Shown: positions 36,288 to 45,280, numbered from the stretch's first letter. The stretch is DNA of 54,241 nucleotides from Bacillota bacterium (GCA_030154105.1 JASKKP010000011.1:1-54241); one strand, 5' to 3'. Program-made: numbers and translations. The notes: generated by a model not told the origin, from the letters alone.

Positions 36288-36892
36288 GCTTTCACCTCGC
36301 GGGCGAAGTTTTGCAGGACGGTCAGCCCCACCCGGCTGCTCTTTTCCGGGTGGAACTGGACGCCCCAGATATTCCCCGAGCAAATCGCCGCGGTGAAGTC
36401 TTCACCGTAGCTCACCCGGGCCGCCACCACCGCCTCATCTTCCGGAACCACCTTGTAAGAATGGACAAAGTACACATAACTTCCCTCGCCGACCCCCTGA
36501 AAAAGCGGCGTCGGCCGCGGAAAAGTAAGGGAATTCCAGCCGATGTGGGGGATCTTGATTCGGCCCCGGAGCTTTTTAACCACTCCCGGCAGAATCCCCA
36601 AGCCTTGCCAGTACCCGCCTTCTTCGCTGGCGCTAAAGAGAAGCTGCAGGCCGAGGCAGATCCCCAAGAAAGGCCGCCCGTCGGCCGCGACCGCCTTCAG
36701 CGTCTCCACCAGCCCCCGCGCCTTGAGCTCGGCCATGGCGTCGCCGAAGGCTCCCACGCCCGGAAGCATCACCCCTGGGGCGGCGGCGATCTCCGCCGGG
36801 TCCGAAGTAATGCGCACCTCTTCACCCAGGGCGCGCAGCGCCTTAGCTACGCTGCCGAGATTCCCCATCCCGTAATCTACCACAGCAATCAC
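36278..36892 (-). CDS. hisH: Imidazole glycerol phosphate synthase subunit HisH (glutaminase)
   Basis: 204 aa class-I glutamine amidotransferase: AVVDYGMGNLGSV, LPGVGAFGDAM, nucleophile Cys in FLGICLGLQLL, and His/Glu in GVQFHPEKSS. GTG at 36892 lies behind GAGGAGGGA. Confidence 0.97.
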   Translation of the reverse strand: MIAVVDYGMGNLGSVAKALRALGEEVRITSDPAEIAAAPGVMLPGVGAFGDAMAELKARGLVETLKAVAADGRPFLGICLGLQLLFSASEEGGYWQGLGILPGVVKKLRGRIKIPHIGWNSLTFPRPTPLFQGVGEGSYVYFVHSYKVVPEDEAVVAARVSYGEDFTAAICSGNIWGVQFHPEKSSRVGLTVLQNFAREVKACS

Positions 36893-36951
36893 CGCGTCTC
36901 CCTCCTCTTCACCACGCGGCACCCTCAAAGGCCCTCCGGCGCACGCCGGAA

Positions 36952-37539
36952 TCAAAGAACTCCTTTAGTGGAAGGTATTTCCTGCACCCCTGGGTCGATA
37001 CTCGCCGCCTCGCGCAGGGCGCGCCCCAACCCCTTGAAGACGGCCTCGGCGATGTGGTGGCCGTTTTCACCGTGCAGGAGATCAACATGAAGCGTGAGCT
37101 TGGCTTCGCCCGCAAAGGCCCGCAAAAACTCAGGCACGAGCTCGGCGGCAAAGCTCCCGATCTGAAGCACAGGAAAAGGAACGTGGTAGTGTAGGTATGG
37201 ACGCCCGGAGAGGTCTACCGCCACCTGCACCAGCGCCTCGTCCATGGGGAGGAGGGCCGCTCCATAGCGCCGAATTCCGCGCTTTTCGCCGAGCGCCCGG
37301 CCGAAGGCCGCACCCAGGGTAAGGCCTACGTCCTCGACCGTATGGTGGTCGTCCACCCAGGTGTCTCCTTCGGCCTCCACCCCGAGGTCAAAGCCTCCGT
37401 GCGCCGCCCACAGGGTGAGGAGGTGGTCGAAAAAGCCGACCCCCGTCCGCACCTCCGCCTTTCCTTGCCCGTCCAAAGCCAGCGTGAGCCTCACCCGGGT
37501 CTCCCGGGTAGAGCGCGCAAGTTCGCAGCGCCTCTCCAT
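36952..37539 (-). CDS. hisB: Imidazoleglycerol-phosphate dehydratase
   Basis: 195 aa monofunctional HisB (no phosphatase domain). Mn-binding motifs GVGFFDHLLTLWAAHGG, WVDDHHTVEDVG and LHGENGHHIAEAVFK. ATG at 37539 behind GGGGAGGGGG, directly after hisD. Confidence 0.97.
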   Translation of the reverse strand: MERRCELARSTRETRVRLTLALDGQGKAEVRTGVGFFDHLLTLWAAHGGFDLGVEAEGDTWVDDHHTVEDVGLTLGAAFGRALGEKRGIRRYGAALLPMDEALVQVAVDLSGRPYLHYHVPFPVLQIGSFAAELVPEFLRAFAGEAKLTLHVDLLHGENGHHIAEAVFKGLGRALREAASIDPGVQEIPSTKGVL

Positions 37540-37540
37540 G

Positions 37541-38815
37541 CTACCCCCTCCCCTCCAGAGCGCGCGCGTGCGCCGCCAGACCTTCCGCCTGGGCCAGGGC
37601 ACGCGCCGCCGGCTCATCCGCCGTCCAGGCCGCCCGCCCGTAGGCCACGACGTTCACCCGCTTCTGAAACTGCTCCACCCCAAGGGGGGAGGCAAAGCGC
37701 GCCGTGCCGGCAGTCGGGAGAACGTGGCTGGGCCCGGCCACATAGTCCCCGAGCGCCTCAGGAGTAAACGGCCCCAGGAATACGGCTCCCGCGTTTCGCA
37801 CGTGGGGGAGGAGGGCCCACGGGTCGGCCACCATGAGCTCCAGGTGCTCCGGCGCCCAAGCGTTGGCCAGCGCCAGCGCCGTCGTAAGATCCGGCACCAC
37901 GTAGGCCGCGCTCGCCGCCAGCGCCGCCCTGGCCAAACCGGCCCGGGGCAGGGACCTAAGTTCCTCCTCCACCCTCGCGGCCACCTCCTGCGCCAGGCGT
38001 CGGGAGGTGGTAACGAGATATGCCCGCGCCTCGCTATCGTGTTCCGCCTGAGCAATTAAGTCCCGCGCCACAAGCGGCGCCCGGGCGGATTCATCCGCCA
38101 CAATCAGCACCTCGCTGGGCCCCGCCACAGAATCAATCCCCACGCAACCGAAAAGAAGCCTCTTGGCCGCCGCCACGTAGGCATTTCCCGGACCGACCAC
38201 CTTATCCACGGCCGGGATCGTCTCCGTCCCCAGGGCCAGCGCCGCAATTGCCTGTGCTCCTCCCACCGCGTACACCTCGTGCACGCCCAGTAGGTAGGCA
38301 GCCCCTAGGATCAAAGGGTGCCCGTAGCCGCCGGCAGGAGGCGTAGCCAGGGCGATCTCCTCTACCCCGGCCGCCTGGGCCGGGACCACGTTCATGACCA
38401 CCGAAGACGGGTAGGCCGCCCGCCCGCCGGGTATGTAGACCCCGACGCGCCTAAGCGGCAGGGACAAGGTGCCCAGGAACGCTCCGGCCGGGTTGAACGT
38501 AAAGGTGTTCGCCGGCCGGGTAGCGGAAAAGCGGGCCACGTTGTCGCGCGCCTTAAGAAGGGCCTTCTTGAGCTCTTCCGGAACGGCGGCCGCCGCCTCC
38601 TCCAGCTTCGCCAGGGGTACTCTAAACCCGGTGGCGGGAGTTTCTACGCCGTCCAACTCGCGGCTCAAGGCCGAGAGCGCAGCATCCCCTTCCCGCGCTA
38701 CCCGATCGATAATGGCCCTGACCTCCTCCTCCACCTTGCGCTGCGCCAGCCAGAACGCGCGGCCGCCGCGCCTGAGTTCCGGCGGTACCTCTCGGCATTC
38801 CCGGACCTCAAACAT
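37541..38815 (-). CDS. hisD: Histidinol dehydrogenase
   Basis: Last two oxidations to histidine, Zn and NAD dependent. 424 aa with GVYIPGGRAAYPSSVVMN, VHEVYAVGGAQAIAALALGT, KVVGPGNAYVAAAKR, VAGPSEVLIVAD and GPSHVLPTAGTARF. ATG at 38815 behind GGGGAGGGG; overlaps hisG by 8 nt. Confidence 0.98.
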   Translation of the reverse strand: MFEVRECREVPPELRRGGRAFWLAQRKVEEEVRAIIDRVAREGDAALSALSRELDGVETPATGFRVPLAKLEEAAAAVPEELKKALLKARDNVARFSATRPANTFTFNPAGAFLGTLSLPLRRVGVYIPGGRAAYPSSVVMNVVPAQAAGVEEIALATPPAGGYGHPLILGAAYLLGVHEVYAVGGAQAIAALALGTETIPAVDKVVGPGNAYVAAAKRLLFGCVGIDSVAGPSEVLIVADESARAPLVARDLIAQAEHDSEARAYLVTTSRRLAQEVAARVEEELRSLPRAGLARAALAASAAYVVPDLTTALALANAWAPEHLELMVADPWALLPHVRNAGAVFLGPFTPEALGDYVAGPSHVLPTAGTARFASPLGVEQFQKRVNVVAYGRAAWTADEPAARALAQAEGLAAHARALEGRG

Positions 38816-39464
38816 GGCCCTCACCCCTCCCCTTGGTTTCTTCCAGCTTCGCTACCAGCCGCATGAGCGCCTCTTTCTTAGTGCGAAAGCTTATGCTGTT
38901 CGCCACCAACCGGGCGCTGCCGCGGGTAATTTCCTCTACCTCTACCAGCCCATTGGCGGCCAGCGTGCGCCCTGTGGCCACGAGATCGACGATGCCGTCC
39001 GCCAAACCCGCGCGGGGGGCGAGTTCCAGCGAACCGTGGAGGTAAATCAGTTCCACCGCCCGCCCACGCCGGGTAAAGTACGTTTCGGCCAAGCGGGGGT
39101 ACTTGGTGGCAATGCGCAGATTAAGCGGCAGATCGCCCGGCCAGCACTTTTTCTTTTCCGCCGGCACCGCAACTACCAGCCGCCAGAAGCCGTAGCCTAA
39201 ATCGAGCAGCTCGCAAACATTGCGGGGCGTCTCGAGGAGCACGTCTTTCCCTACAATTCCCGCATCTGCGCAGCCAGCCTCCACGTACACCGGGACGTCC
39301 GCCGGTTTTACCAGTAAAAACCCGGGGTTTTCCCCCTGCGGCGGAAAGATAAGCCGGCGGCCGTCGGCCCGCACCGCGCGCACATCAATTCCGGCCTGTT
39401 CTAACCGGTCCAGCGTTTCGGGCAAAAGCCTGCCCGTAGGTAAAGCCAGGAAAAGCGCCGTCAT
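38808..39464 (-). CDS. hisG: ATP phosphoribosyltransferase, short form
   Basis: 218 aa catalytic subunit of the first, feedback-controlled step. FLALPTGRLLPETL, DVPVYVEAGCADAGIVGKD, RIATKYPRLAETYF, and the PRPP loop DGIVDLVATGRTLAANGL. The short form lacks the C-terminal regulatory domain and needs HisZ, which is encoded just upstream. Confidence 0.97.
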   Translation of the reverse strand: MTALFLALPTGRLLPETLDRLEQAGIDVRAVRADGRRLIFPPQGENPGFLLVKPADVPVYVEAGCADAGIVGKDVLLETPRNVCELLDLGYGFWRLVVAVPAEKKKCWPGDLPLNLRIATKYPRLAETYFTRRGRAVELIYLHGSLELAPRAGLADGIVDLVATGRTLAANGLVEVEEITRGSARLVANSISFRTKKEALMRLVAKLEETKGRGEGHV

Positions 39465-39480
39465 GAGCGTCGTCCTTTCT

Positions 39481-40689
39481 TTAGTCCACCGCAGCTTCGA
39501 TTTCCTGCACTCCATTTCCCACCAAAACGATGCGCCCAATTCCCCGCGCCCGCGCGTAGGCTACTGCCCCTCTTTCATCCATTGGGTCTGTGGCCAGTTC
39601 CACGCGGCTTTCCGCCCGTCGGCGTAAGGCTTCCCGGACCGCCGCACCCTCGCAACCCGGCAGGGCAACCACTAGGACATCCGGCGGCTTAACACAGCCG
39701 GCCTTCCCCTGCCGTTCGCGCACGGAGAGCACCCGCTCGACGCCGAGCGCAAAACCGGTAGCCGGCCCGGGAAGCCCAAAACGCGCCGTCAGGCCGTCAT
39801 AACGGCCGCCGCCGCCCAAAGGATAGCCGAAACCGGGCACGTACACCTCGAACACCATACCTGTGTAGTAATCCAGCTCGCGCACGAGTCCTAGGTCGAA
39901 AGAAACGCGTTCGCCCAGACCGTAGGCCCCCAAGAGCCTGCCGATGGTGGCGAGATCGTCGAGGGCCGCCTCAGCTTGCCGGTTCTTTTTCGCCAGGCGG
40001 GAGGCCGCCGCAAGTTTTTCCGGTCCGCCGAAAAGGTGAGGAAGCTCCGCCAGGGCTTTCAGCTGTTTCTCGTCGAGATTCAGCGCGCCTAGAACATCCC
40101 TTAAACCGACCAGGTTCCGGCGGGTGAGCTCGGTCACCACCGCCTCTTCTTCCCCGGGCGTAAGCTCCAGCCCTGCCAGCAGGGCGCGGAGAAAGCCTGT
40201 GTGGCCGAGGCTCACCCGTGTACCCTCCACCCCGGCCCGGTTCAAAGCCGTAACGGCCAAGGCGACCACTTCGGCATCGGCCGCCGGCCCGGCGGCGCCG
40301 ATGAGCTCCACTCCCGCCTGCGTAAACTCACTCCGGTACCCATGGCGCTCCTCGACGCGAAACACCGACCCGAAGTACCAGAGCCGAAGGGGCCGGGGCT
40401 CGTCGGCCAATTTCGTGGCCGCCAGGCGGGCGATTGGGGTGGTGAAGTCCGGTCGCAGGGCCAAGATGCGCCCCTGGCGGTCGAAAAAGCGGAAAAGCCT
40501 TTCCGCCTTCTGCCCGGCAAAACCGGAGGCCAGGGTGGTGTAAAACTCAAAGGTGGGGGGGACCACCTCCCGGTAACCCCACCGATCGAACAACCGGCTC
40601 CAGAGGTCGGCCAGTTCCCGGCGGAGCTCGGCCTCGTCTGGCCCGGAATCATGTACTCCCTGCGGCAACTGAACCCCGGCAGGCTCCAC
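39481..40689 (-). CDS. hisZ: ATP phosphoribosyltransferase regulatory subunit HisZ
   Basis: 402 aa paralogue of histidyl-tRNA synthetase: LWSRLFDRWGYREVVPPTFEF, motif-2-like RLWYFGSVFRVEE, YYTGMVFEVYVPGFGYPLGGGGRYDGL, and a reduced anticodon-binding-like C terminus. Paired with short HisG, so regulatory rather than a tRNA synthetase. GTG start after GGAGGGTAAAACGT. First gene of the his operon hisZGDBHAF-IE; hisC and a histidinol phosphatase are not in the operon. Confidence 0.95.
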   Translation of the reverse strand: MEPAGVQLPQGVHDSGPDEAELRRELADLWSRLFDRWGYREVVPPTFEFYTTLASGFAGQKAERLFRFFDRQGRILALRPDFTTPIARLAATKLADEPRPLRLWYFGSVFRVEERHGYRSEFTQAGVELIGAAGPAADAEVVALAVTALNRAGVEGTRVSLGHTGFLRALLAGLELTPGEEEAVVTELTRRNLVGLRDVLGALNLDEKQLKALAELPHLFGGPEKLAAASRLAKKNRQAEAALDDLATIGRLLGAYGLGERVSFDLGLVRELDYYTGMVFEVYVPGFGYPLGGGGRYDGLTARFGLPGPATGFALGVERVLSVRERQGKAGCVKPPDVLVVALPGCEGAAVREALRRRAESRVELATDPMDERGAVAYARARGIGRIVLVGNGVQEIEAAVD

Positions 40690-40714
40690 GTTTTACCCTC
40701 CTTGCTTTAATGTA

Positions 40715-40726
40715 TTAGTATGCTAA
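40715..40726. promoter_or_regulatory. Candidate HisR (YerC-type) operator
   Basis: TTAGTATGCTAA, a near-perfect palindrome, lies downstream of the his promoter and just before the hisZ ribosome site, where a bound repressor would block elongation or initiation. Confidence 0.6.
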
Positions 40727-40752
40727 AACGGTAACTTAATGAAGTTGGCTGT

Positions 40753-40782
40753 AGTGTAGCACGAGTAAGAGCCACCTGTCAA
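40753..40782 (-). promoter_or_regulatory. Sigma-A type promoter of the his operon
   Basis: On the minus strand TTGACA (40782-40777), 18-nt spacer, TACACT (40758-40753); the leader is only ~57 nt, too short for a T-box. Confidence 0.8.
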
Positions 40783-40796
40783 CGGAATTGGGGCAT

Positions 40797-40820
40797 TAAA
40801 AAAACGCCCTCGCGGGCGTT
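40797..40820 (-). terminator. Terminator of the yerC-like gene
   Basis: On the minus strand ACGCCC-GCGA-GGGCGT followed by seven T; it overlaps the stop codon region. Confidence 0.85.
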
Positions 40821-41161
40821 TAGCTCTTTCTTTCGGGCTCTGGGGGCGGCAAAGGCGGCAGTTTTCCTTCCGCCTCCAACCGGTCTAAGACCAGCTTGTA
40901 ACCGTCGGCACCGTAATAAAGGAATTTCTTTACGCGGCTGATGGTGGCCGTGCTCATTCCCGTGCGCTCGGCAATTACGTCGTAAGTATAGCCTGCACGG
41001 AGCATACGCGCCGCCGCCAGACGCTGCGCCAGAGCCTGAATCTCGCTTATGGTGCAGATGTCTTCCAGCAGCCGGCAGCACTCTTCCGGAGTGCGCAAAG
41101 CCAAGAAGGCCAAGCAAAGCTGGTCGGTGAGCTCATTCCGCCACTTGGGTTCGTAGGCCAT
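40820..41161 (-). CDS. YerC/YecD family TrpR-like repressor (probable HisR)
   Basis: 113 aa. RTPEECCRLLEDICTISEIQALAQRL and AARMLRAGYTYDVIAERTGMSTATISRVKKFL are the helical and HTH parts of the TrpR-related YerC/YecD family; a Pro-rich tail follows. In Firmicutes, comparative genomics assigns this family as histidine-responsive repressor of his genes; its position right before the his promoter supports that here. ATG with a GGGGGGAG ribosome site. Confidence 0.9.
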   Translation of the reverse strand: MAYEPKWRNELTDQLCLAFLALRTPEECCRLLEDICTISEIQALAQRLAAARMLRAGYTYDVIAERTGMSTATISRVKKFLYYGADGYKLVLDRLEAEGKLPPLPPPEPERKS

Positions 41162-41226
41162 TGGCTCCCCCCCTGTCCCGGTACGTGTGGGTGAGGCTTT
41201 TCCCCAATTAAAGAAAAACTTCGCTA

Positions 41227-41262
41227 AAGGTCGGGCGATTCCTGCTCGTTCGCCCGCTTTTT
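41227..41262 (-). terminator. Possible terminator after the spoVB-like gene
   Basis: On the minus strand CGGGCGA / TCGCCCG with an 11-nt loop, followed by ACCTTT. The T-run is short. Confidence 0.45.
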
Positions 41263-41270
41263 CTTTAACG

Positions 41271-42800
41271 TTACCAAGTCGGCTTGTGGGGCGGCCGTAG
41301 AAGAAGGCCGGCAGGAATAATCCCGGTGGCTAGGGCCAGAAACCCGTAAAAGGCAATCCCGGCGCCCACCGCCCCCAGCGTGGCGGCCGCCAGGGGCAAA
41401 CCGCAGCCCAAAGCGTGGCCCAGCACCCAGCGCACAAACGCTACCATTAGCGTAGCTGCCAGCGAGGGGGCCACTAGCAGCTGAAAACTCCAGCAGCCCG
41501 GGACCCGCCTGTTCAAGCAGGCTAGGGAAATCATGGCCGCCAGCGTAAAGCCCGAAGCAGTACCGAGAGCGGCTCCTTTGATGTTTAGGGACGGTAGCGC
41601 CGAAAGGTGGTAGTCGAGGACCGCGTTTACCGCACCGCCCAAGAAAACAGCGAGGGCGGCCCAGTGTCCGAGGCCGAGTCCGTGCAGCACGGCTCCCGTG
41701 GTTTCCATAAGGCAAAGCCCAATCGTGCCGAAGGCCAGGTAGCGAAGGGGTACAGCCGCCTCCGGAGTGTTGAAAAGCACCGTGCAGATTTCCGTGGGAA
41801 AGGCATACAAGCCCAGAGTGGCCGGAATCGCTATGGCCAGGGTAAGGGCGATAGCCTGGCGCGTTCGCCGGACGAGCCCAAGGCGGTCGCCCTGGGCGGC
41901 TGCCGCAGCCAGTGAAGGTACCAGCGCCGTAGCCAGAGCAGTCGTCGCCACCGTGGGGATGCCGACCAAGGAGAGGGCCATGCCTGCGTGTTGCCCGAAC
42001 AGAGCAGTAGCCGTGCGCATGGGTATCCCTCCCGCCTGCAGGCGGACCGGCACGATGGCGGCATCCACCATCTGCATGAGGGGCATGATAAAAGAGCCGA
42101 ACATAACGGGAAGGGCAGTATGTTCCAACCGGCGCAGCGAAGCGTACCAGCTAAGTCCCCTGCCGCCTCCCTTCAGCTTGGGCAGGCGGCGCCGGCGCCA
42201 TTCAAAAAAAAGTACCGAGCAGGCCGCGCCTCCGGCCGCCCCTGCCGTAGCCCCGGCGGCGGCATATTCTAGTCCGCGGGGAAGAAGGAGAAAAGCCAAC
42301 CCAAGCATGGTGAGAACGCGGAAGAGCTGCTCTAAAGCCTGAGCCTCAGCCAGTACCGCGAGCATCTGGCGCCCTTGAAAGTAGCTCTTAAGGCTCCCCT
42401 CCAGCGCCAGGAGAAATACGGCGGGAGCCAAAGCCTGCAGGGGAAGCCGGGCACGAGGATCTCCCAGGATCTGGGCGGCCAAGGTGGGTGCCGCCGCGAA
42501 GAGAAGAAGGGCCAGAAGCAACCCCTGGAGCACGAGCACCTGCCGGCCGACGCGAAAAACAAGCCAGGCGTCGTCCTCCCTACCGAGAGCCAGGTGTTCC
42601 GCCATAACCTTGGCCACGGCCGTGGGCAACCCACCCGTAGCCAAGACGGTGGTTACGGTAAAGACGGGGTAGGCCATCTGGTAGAGGCCGATGCCTTCCG
42701 CCCCCAAGAGGTAGCTTAAGGGGACGCGGTAAAGGAGGCCCAGGACCTTGGTGAGGGCACCTGAAAGAAAAAGCAGCGCCACGCCTTGCGCCAGGGACAA
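41271..42800 (-). CDS. SpoVB-type polysaccharide/lipid flippase (MOP superfamily)
   Basis: About 509 aa with ~14 predicted membrane helices. The N terminus (ALTKVLGLLYRVPLSYLLGAEGIGLYQMAYPVF) and GGLPTAVAKVMAEHLALG are typical of stage V sporulation protein B and related lipid-II/oligosaccharide flippases. TTG at 42800, 6 nt after GGAGGAGGA, is preferred to ATG at 42821, whose codons contain that ribosome site. SpoVB acts in spore-cortex peptidoglycan; a vegetative MurJ-like role is possible. Confidence 0.9.
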   Translation of the reverse strand: MSLAQGVALLFLSGALTKVLGLLYRVPLSYLLGAEGIGLYQMAYPVFTVTTVLATGGLPTAVAKVMAEHLALGREDDAWLVFRVGRQVLVLQGLLLALLLFAAAPTLAAQILGDPRARLPLQALAPAVFLLALEGSLKSYFQGRQMLAVLAEAQALEQLFRVLTMLGLAFLLLPRGLEYAAAGATAGAAGGAACSVLFFEWRRRRLPKLKGGGRGLSWYASLRRLEHTALPVMFGSFIMPLMQMVDAAIVPVRLQAGGIPMRTATALFGQHAGMALSLVGIPTVATTALATALVPSLAAAAAQGDRLGLVRRTRQAIALTLAIAIPATLGLYAFPTEICTVLFNTPEAAVPLRYLAFGTIGLCLMETTGAVLHGLGLGHWAALAVFLGGAVNAVLDYHLSALPSLNIKGAALGTASGFTLAAMISLACLNRRVPGCWSFQLLVAPSLAATLMVAFVRWVLGHALGCGLPLAAATLGAVGAGIAFYGFLALATGIIPAGLLLRPPHKPTW

Positions 42801-42868
42801 GGTTTCTCCTCCTCCCTGCATTCTCTTTCTGATCTTACGCAGGGCGAAGGAGGGTTATGTCCTCTGCC

Positions 42869-43561
42869 CTACCTGGCGAGAAGCCAAAGCGTTACCCTAT
42901 TTCCCATTACAGCGCCATGAATCATCACCGGGCGCCCGCTGGTGTTCTTGATTTTAAGGTCGAGATTCGTGTAAACCGTGGCGTCCCGGCCCGGAGGAAC
43001 ATACTTTACCGGTTTGGCATGTGGGTGCCGCTCGACCACCTTAAACCCGGCCTCGAGGGCTGCGTTGTAAAGGGTGGAAGAAACCTGGCACATGCCGCCG
43101 CCCAGTTCTTTGCGTGGGCGCCCGTTGTCGTCCAGCACGGTGGCCGGGCGAAAACCGGCCGCGGCTTCAGGCTCCCCCACCGCTTCATTAAAGGAAAAAA
43201 CTTCGCCGGCGCGGATGACGCGTCCATCCAGTTTGGCTACGGTTAGGCGGATGTTATGGACGCGATTGGGGTCCCTGTCCAAAATGGGCGTGGAGTAGGA
43301 CGCCAGCACCTCGATGCCCCGCCGGCGGGCTTTAAGGCGCGCCCCCGGATCGGCAGCGAGGACGGCCTCCACCGTCTCGGCCACTTGGATTGCCGGGTCG
43401 CGCGCGGCCAGGCGGCGTACTTCCGCCTCCACCTGCCGGCGAGTCCAGCCGCCCACCGGCGTTCCTTCCAGCGTAACGCCGTCGGCCACCCGCTCCTGCC
43501 CTAAGCAGCCGGCCAGCGTGAGAAGAGCAATAAGAGCCAGCGCAAGGTAGCGAGTTCGCAC
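42869..43561 (-). CDS. VanW-family lipoprotein
   Basis: 230 aa. A lipoprotein signal (LALALIALLTLAGC, lipobox cysteine at 19) is followed by a short variable domain and the VanW core: LDRDPNRVHNIRLTVAKLDG, VIRAGEVFSFNEAVGEP, GGGMCQVSSTLYNAALEAGFKVVERHPHA, and YTNLDLKIKN. VanW proteins are cell-surface proteins of unsettled function with an L,D-transpeptidase-like Cys; the GMCQVSSTL cysteine is present. GTG start after GGGGGG. Confidence 0.9.
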   Translation of the reverse strand: MRTRYLALALIALLTLAGCLGQERVADGVTLEGTPVGGWTRRQVEAEVRRLAARDPAIQVAETVEAVLAADPGARLKARRRGIEVLASYSTPILDRDPNRVHNIRLTVAKLDGRVIRAGEVFSFNEAVGEPEAAAGFRPATVLDDNGRPRKELGGGMCQVSSTLYNAALEAGFKVVERHPHAKPVKYVPPGRDATVYTNLDLKIKNTSGRPVMIHGAVMGNRVTLWLLAR

Positions 43562-43697
43562 CCCCTATCCCCCCTTTAGCGCTCCGACAGGCACCCCCGT
43601 GTATTTTCTGCCGGCAATTCTTGTCAAGAGCAGCAGAATCGCGGAGGACGAAATACTATATAGCAGTGTGTTTCGGCTAAGGAGGTGACTTGTAGTT

Positions 43698-45230
43698 ATG
43701 GGCGTCCCTCTTCCAGAACTGGCCGCCCTGCTTCGGTACGATCCGCTGGCCGTCCCTCCCTTGTGCGTCCGAGGGATAACCTGTGATTCGCGCCTGGTTA
43801 AGCCCGGCGACTTGTTCGTTGCCGTGCGTGGCAGCCGCTTCGATGGGCACGCCTTCATCGGCGAAGCTTGTCTAAAGGGCGCCGTGGCAGTAGTAGCCGA
43901 GGTCCAAGAGCAGGCGATCCCTGTTCCCTGCTTGATCGTCCCGGACAGCCGCCTGGCCCTGGCCGAGCTCGCCGCACACTTCTACGGGCACCCTTCCCGC
44001 TCCCTCGAGGTGGTCGGCGTTACCGGTACCAACGGTAAAACTACTACTGCCTGTATGATCGAACACATCTTACGTACCGCCGGGCACCCAACCGGCCTCA
44101 TTGGTACGGTAGGCGTCAAGTACCGCACCGCCGTCTTTCCGGCCCACCTCACCACCCCGGGTGCCGACGAGCTCCAGGCCCACCTGGCCGCCATGCGCGC
44201 GGAAGGGCTGCGCTTCGTCGTTATGGAAGTCTCTTCCCAGGGAGTTAAAACCGGGCGTATCCACGGGCTACGCTTTTCTTTTGGCGTGCTCACGAACATC
44301 ACTCTAGATCACCTGGATACCCACGCTTCCTTCCAGGAATATATGGCCATGAAAAAGCGCTTCCTCGACATGCTGGCTCCCGACCGCACCGTCTTCGTAA
44401 ACTGCGACGACCTGGGGGCGCGTACCCTGCTTGAGAACCTGTCGGCACGCGTCGTGACGTTCGGTTGTCATCCCCAAAGCGACCTCCAGATTACCCAATT
44501 GGCGAACGAACCGGGCGGAACCCGCTTCACCCTCCTCATCCGCCGGCCGGTCCATACCCACAGCCTAACCGTTGCCCCCCTCACCCTCCCCCTCGGCCTT
44601 AGAATTCTGGGGGCGCACAACGCGGCCAACGCAGCCGCTGCCGCCGGGGTGGCTTTGGCGCTGGGGGTGGAAGCGAAGTACGTCGCGAAGGCGCTGGCCA
44701 CCTTCCCCGGTGTCGAGCGCCGCCTGGAGGTCTACCGCCTGGGCAAAGTTACAGTGATAGACGACACCGCTCTCAACCCGGCCAGCCTTGAGGCCATTTT
44801 TGCCGCGGTAACCCACTTGCCCTACCGGCGTCTCCTGGTAGTCTATGCCCTGCGCGGCAGACGCGGCCCGGCGGTAAATCGCATCAACGCCCTGGTCATA
44901 GCCCAGTGGGCACAAAGGTTAAGCTTTAATGCCCTTATCACTACCAACGCCGTCTACCACGTGGGACCGAACGATACGGTTACGCCGGAAGAAGAAGCGG
45001 CCTTTTTCGCCACCCTCCGCGCTTGTGGCCTCACTTCCCTCCACTTCCCCGACCTGAAAGAAGCCCTCGCCGCCGCCCTCAACCGGATACGGCCGGGCGA
45101 CCTTCTTCTTCTTTTAGGTGCCCAGGGGATGGATGCCGGCCATGCCCTCCTCCAGGACCTCTGGACCGAGCGCCGGGCAAACTTCGTTCCCGTTTCCCCG
45201 GCCGAAGTGGCGCTGGCCGGTACTCCCTAA
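43698..45230 (+). CDS. MurE-like Mur ligase lacking MurE C-terminal signatures
   Basis: 510 aa with all three Mur ligase domains. N-terminal uridine-type domain: ITCDSRLVKPGDLFVAVRG. Central ATPase: VVGVTGTNGKTTTACMIEHIL (P-loop 109-117), LTTPGADELQ, EVSSQGVKTGRI, TNITLDHLDTHASFQEY, LGAHNAANAAAAAGVAL. The C-terminal domain aligns but its hallmarks are replaced: VIDDTALNPASLE instead of DYAHTPDSLE, LRGRRGPAVNR instead of GCGGDRDKTKR, TTNAVYHVGPND instead of TSDNPR, LLGAQGMD instead of AGKGHE. Canonical MurE (meso-DAP or Lys addition) is therefore unlikely; the added residue is unknown. Divergent from vanW and followed by a terminator. Confidence 0.85.
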   Translation: MGVPLPELAALLRYDPLAVPPLCVRGITCDSRLVKPGDLFVAVRGSRFDGHAFIGEACLKGAVAVVAEVQEQAIPVPCLIVPDSRLALAELAAHFYGHPSRSLEVVGVTGTNGKTTTACMIEHILRTAGHPTGLIGTVGVKYRTAVFPAHLTTPGADELQAHLAAMRAEGLRFVVMEVSSQGVKTGRIHGLRFSFGVLTNITLDHLDTHASFQEYMAMKKRFLDMLAPDRTVFVNCDDLGARTLLENLSARVVTFGCHPQSDLQITQLANEPGGTRFTLLIRRPVHTHSLTVAPLTLPLGLRILGAHNAANAAAAAGVALALGVEAKYVAKALATFPGVERRLEVYRLGKVTVIDDTALNPASLEAIFAAVTHLPYRRLLVVYALRGRRGPAVNRINALVIAQWAQRLSFNALITTNAVYHVGPNDTVTPEEEAAFFATLRACGLTSLHFPDLKEALAAALNRIRPGDLLLLLGAQGMDAGHALLQDLWTERRANFVPVSPAEVALAGTP

Positions 45231-45232
45231 AA

Positions 45233-45265
45233 AGAACCCGGGGCTTCCCCGGGTTCGTTTACTTT
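45233..45265. terminator. Terminator between convergent Mur ligase and YhcN/YlaJ genes
   Basis: GAACCCGGGG-CTTC-CCCGGGTTC followed by GTTTACTTT on the plus strand. Confidence 0.75.
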
Positions 45266-45280
45266 ATATGGCCCAGAGAT

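Noticed and set aside
40690-40752. T-box or His-codon leader peptide upstream of hisZ
   Set aside because: The leader is only ~57 nt, with no run of His codons and no terminator.
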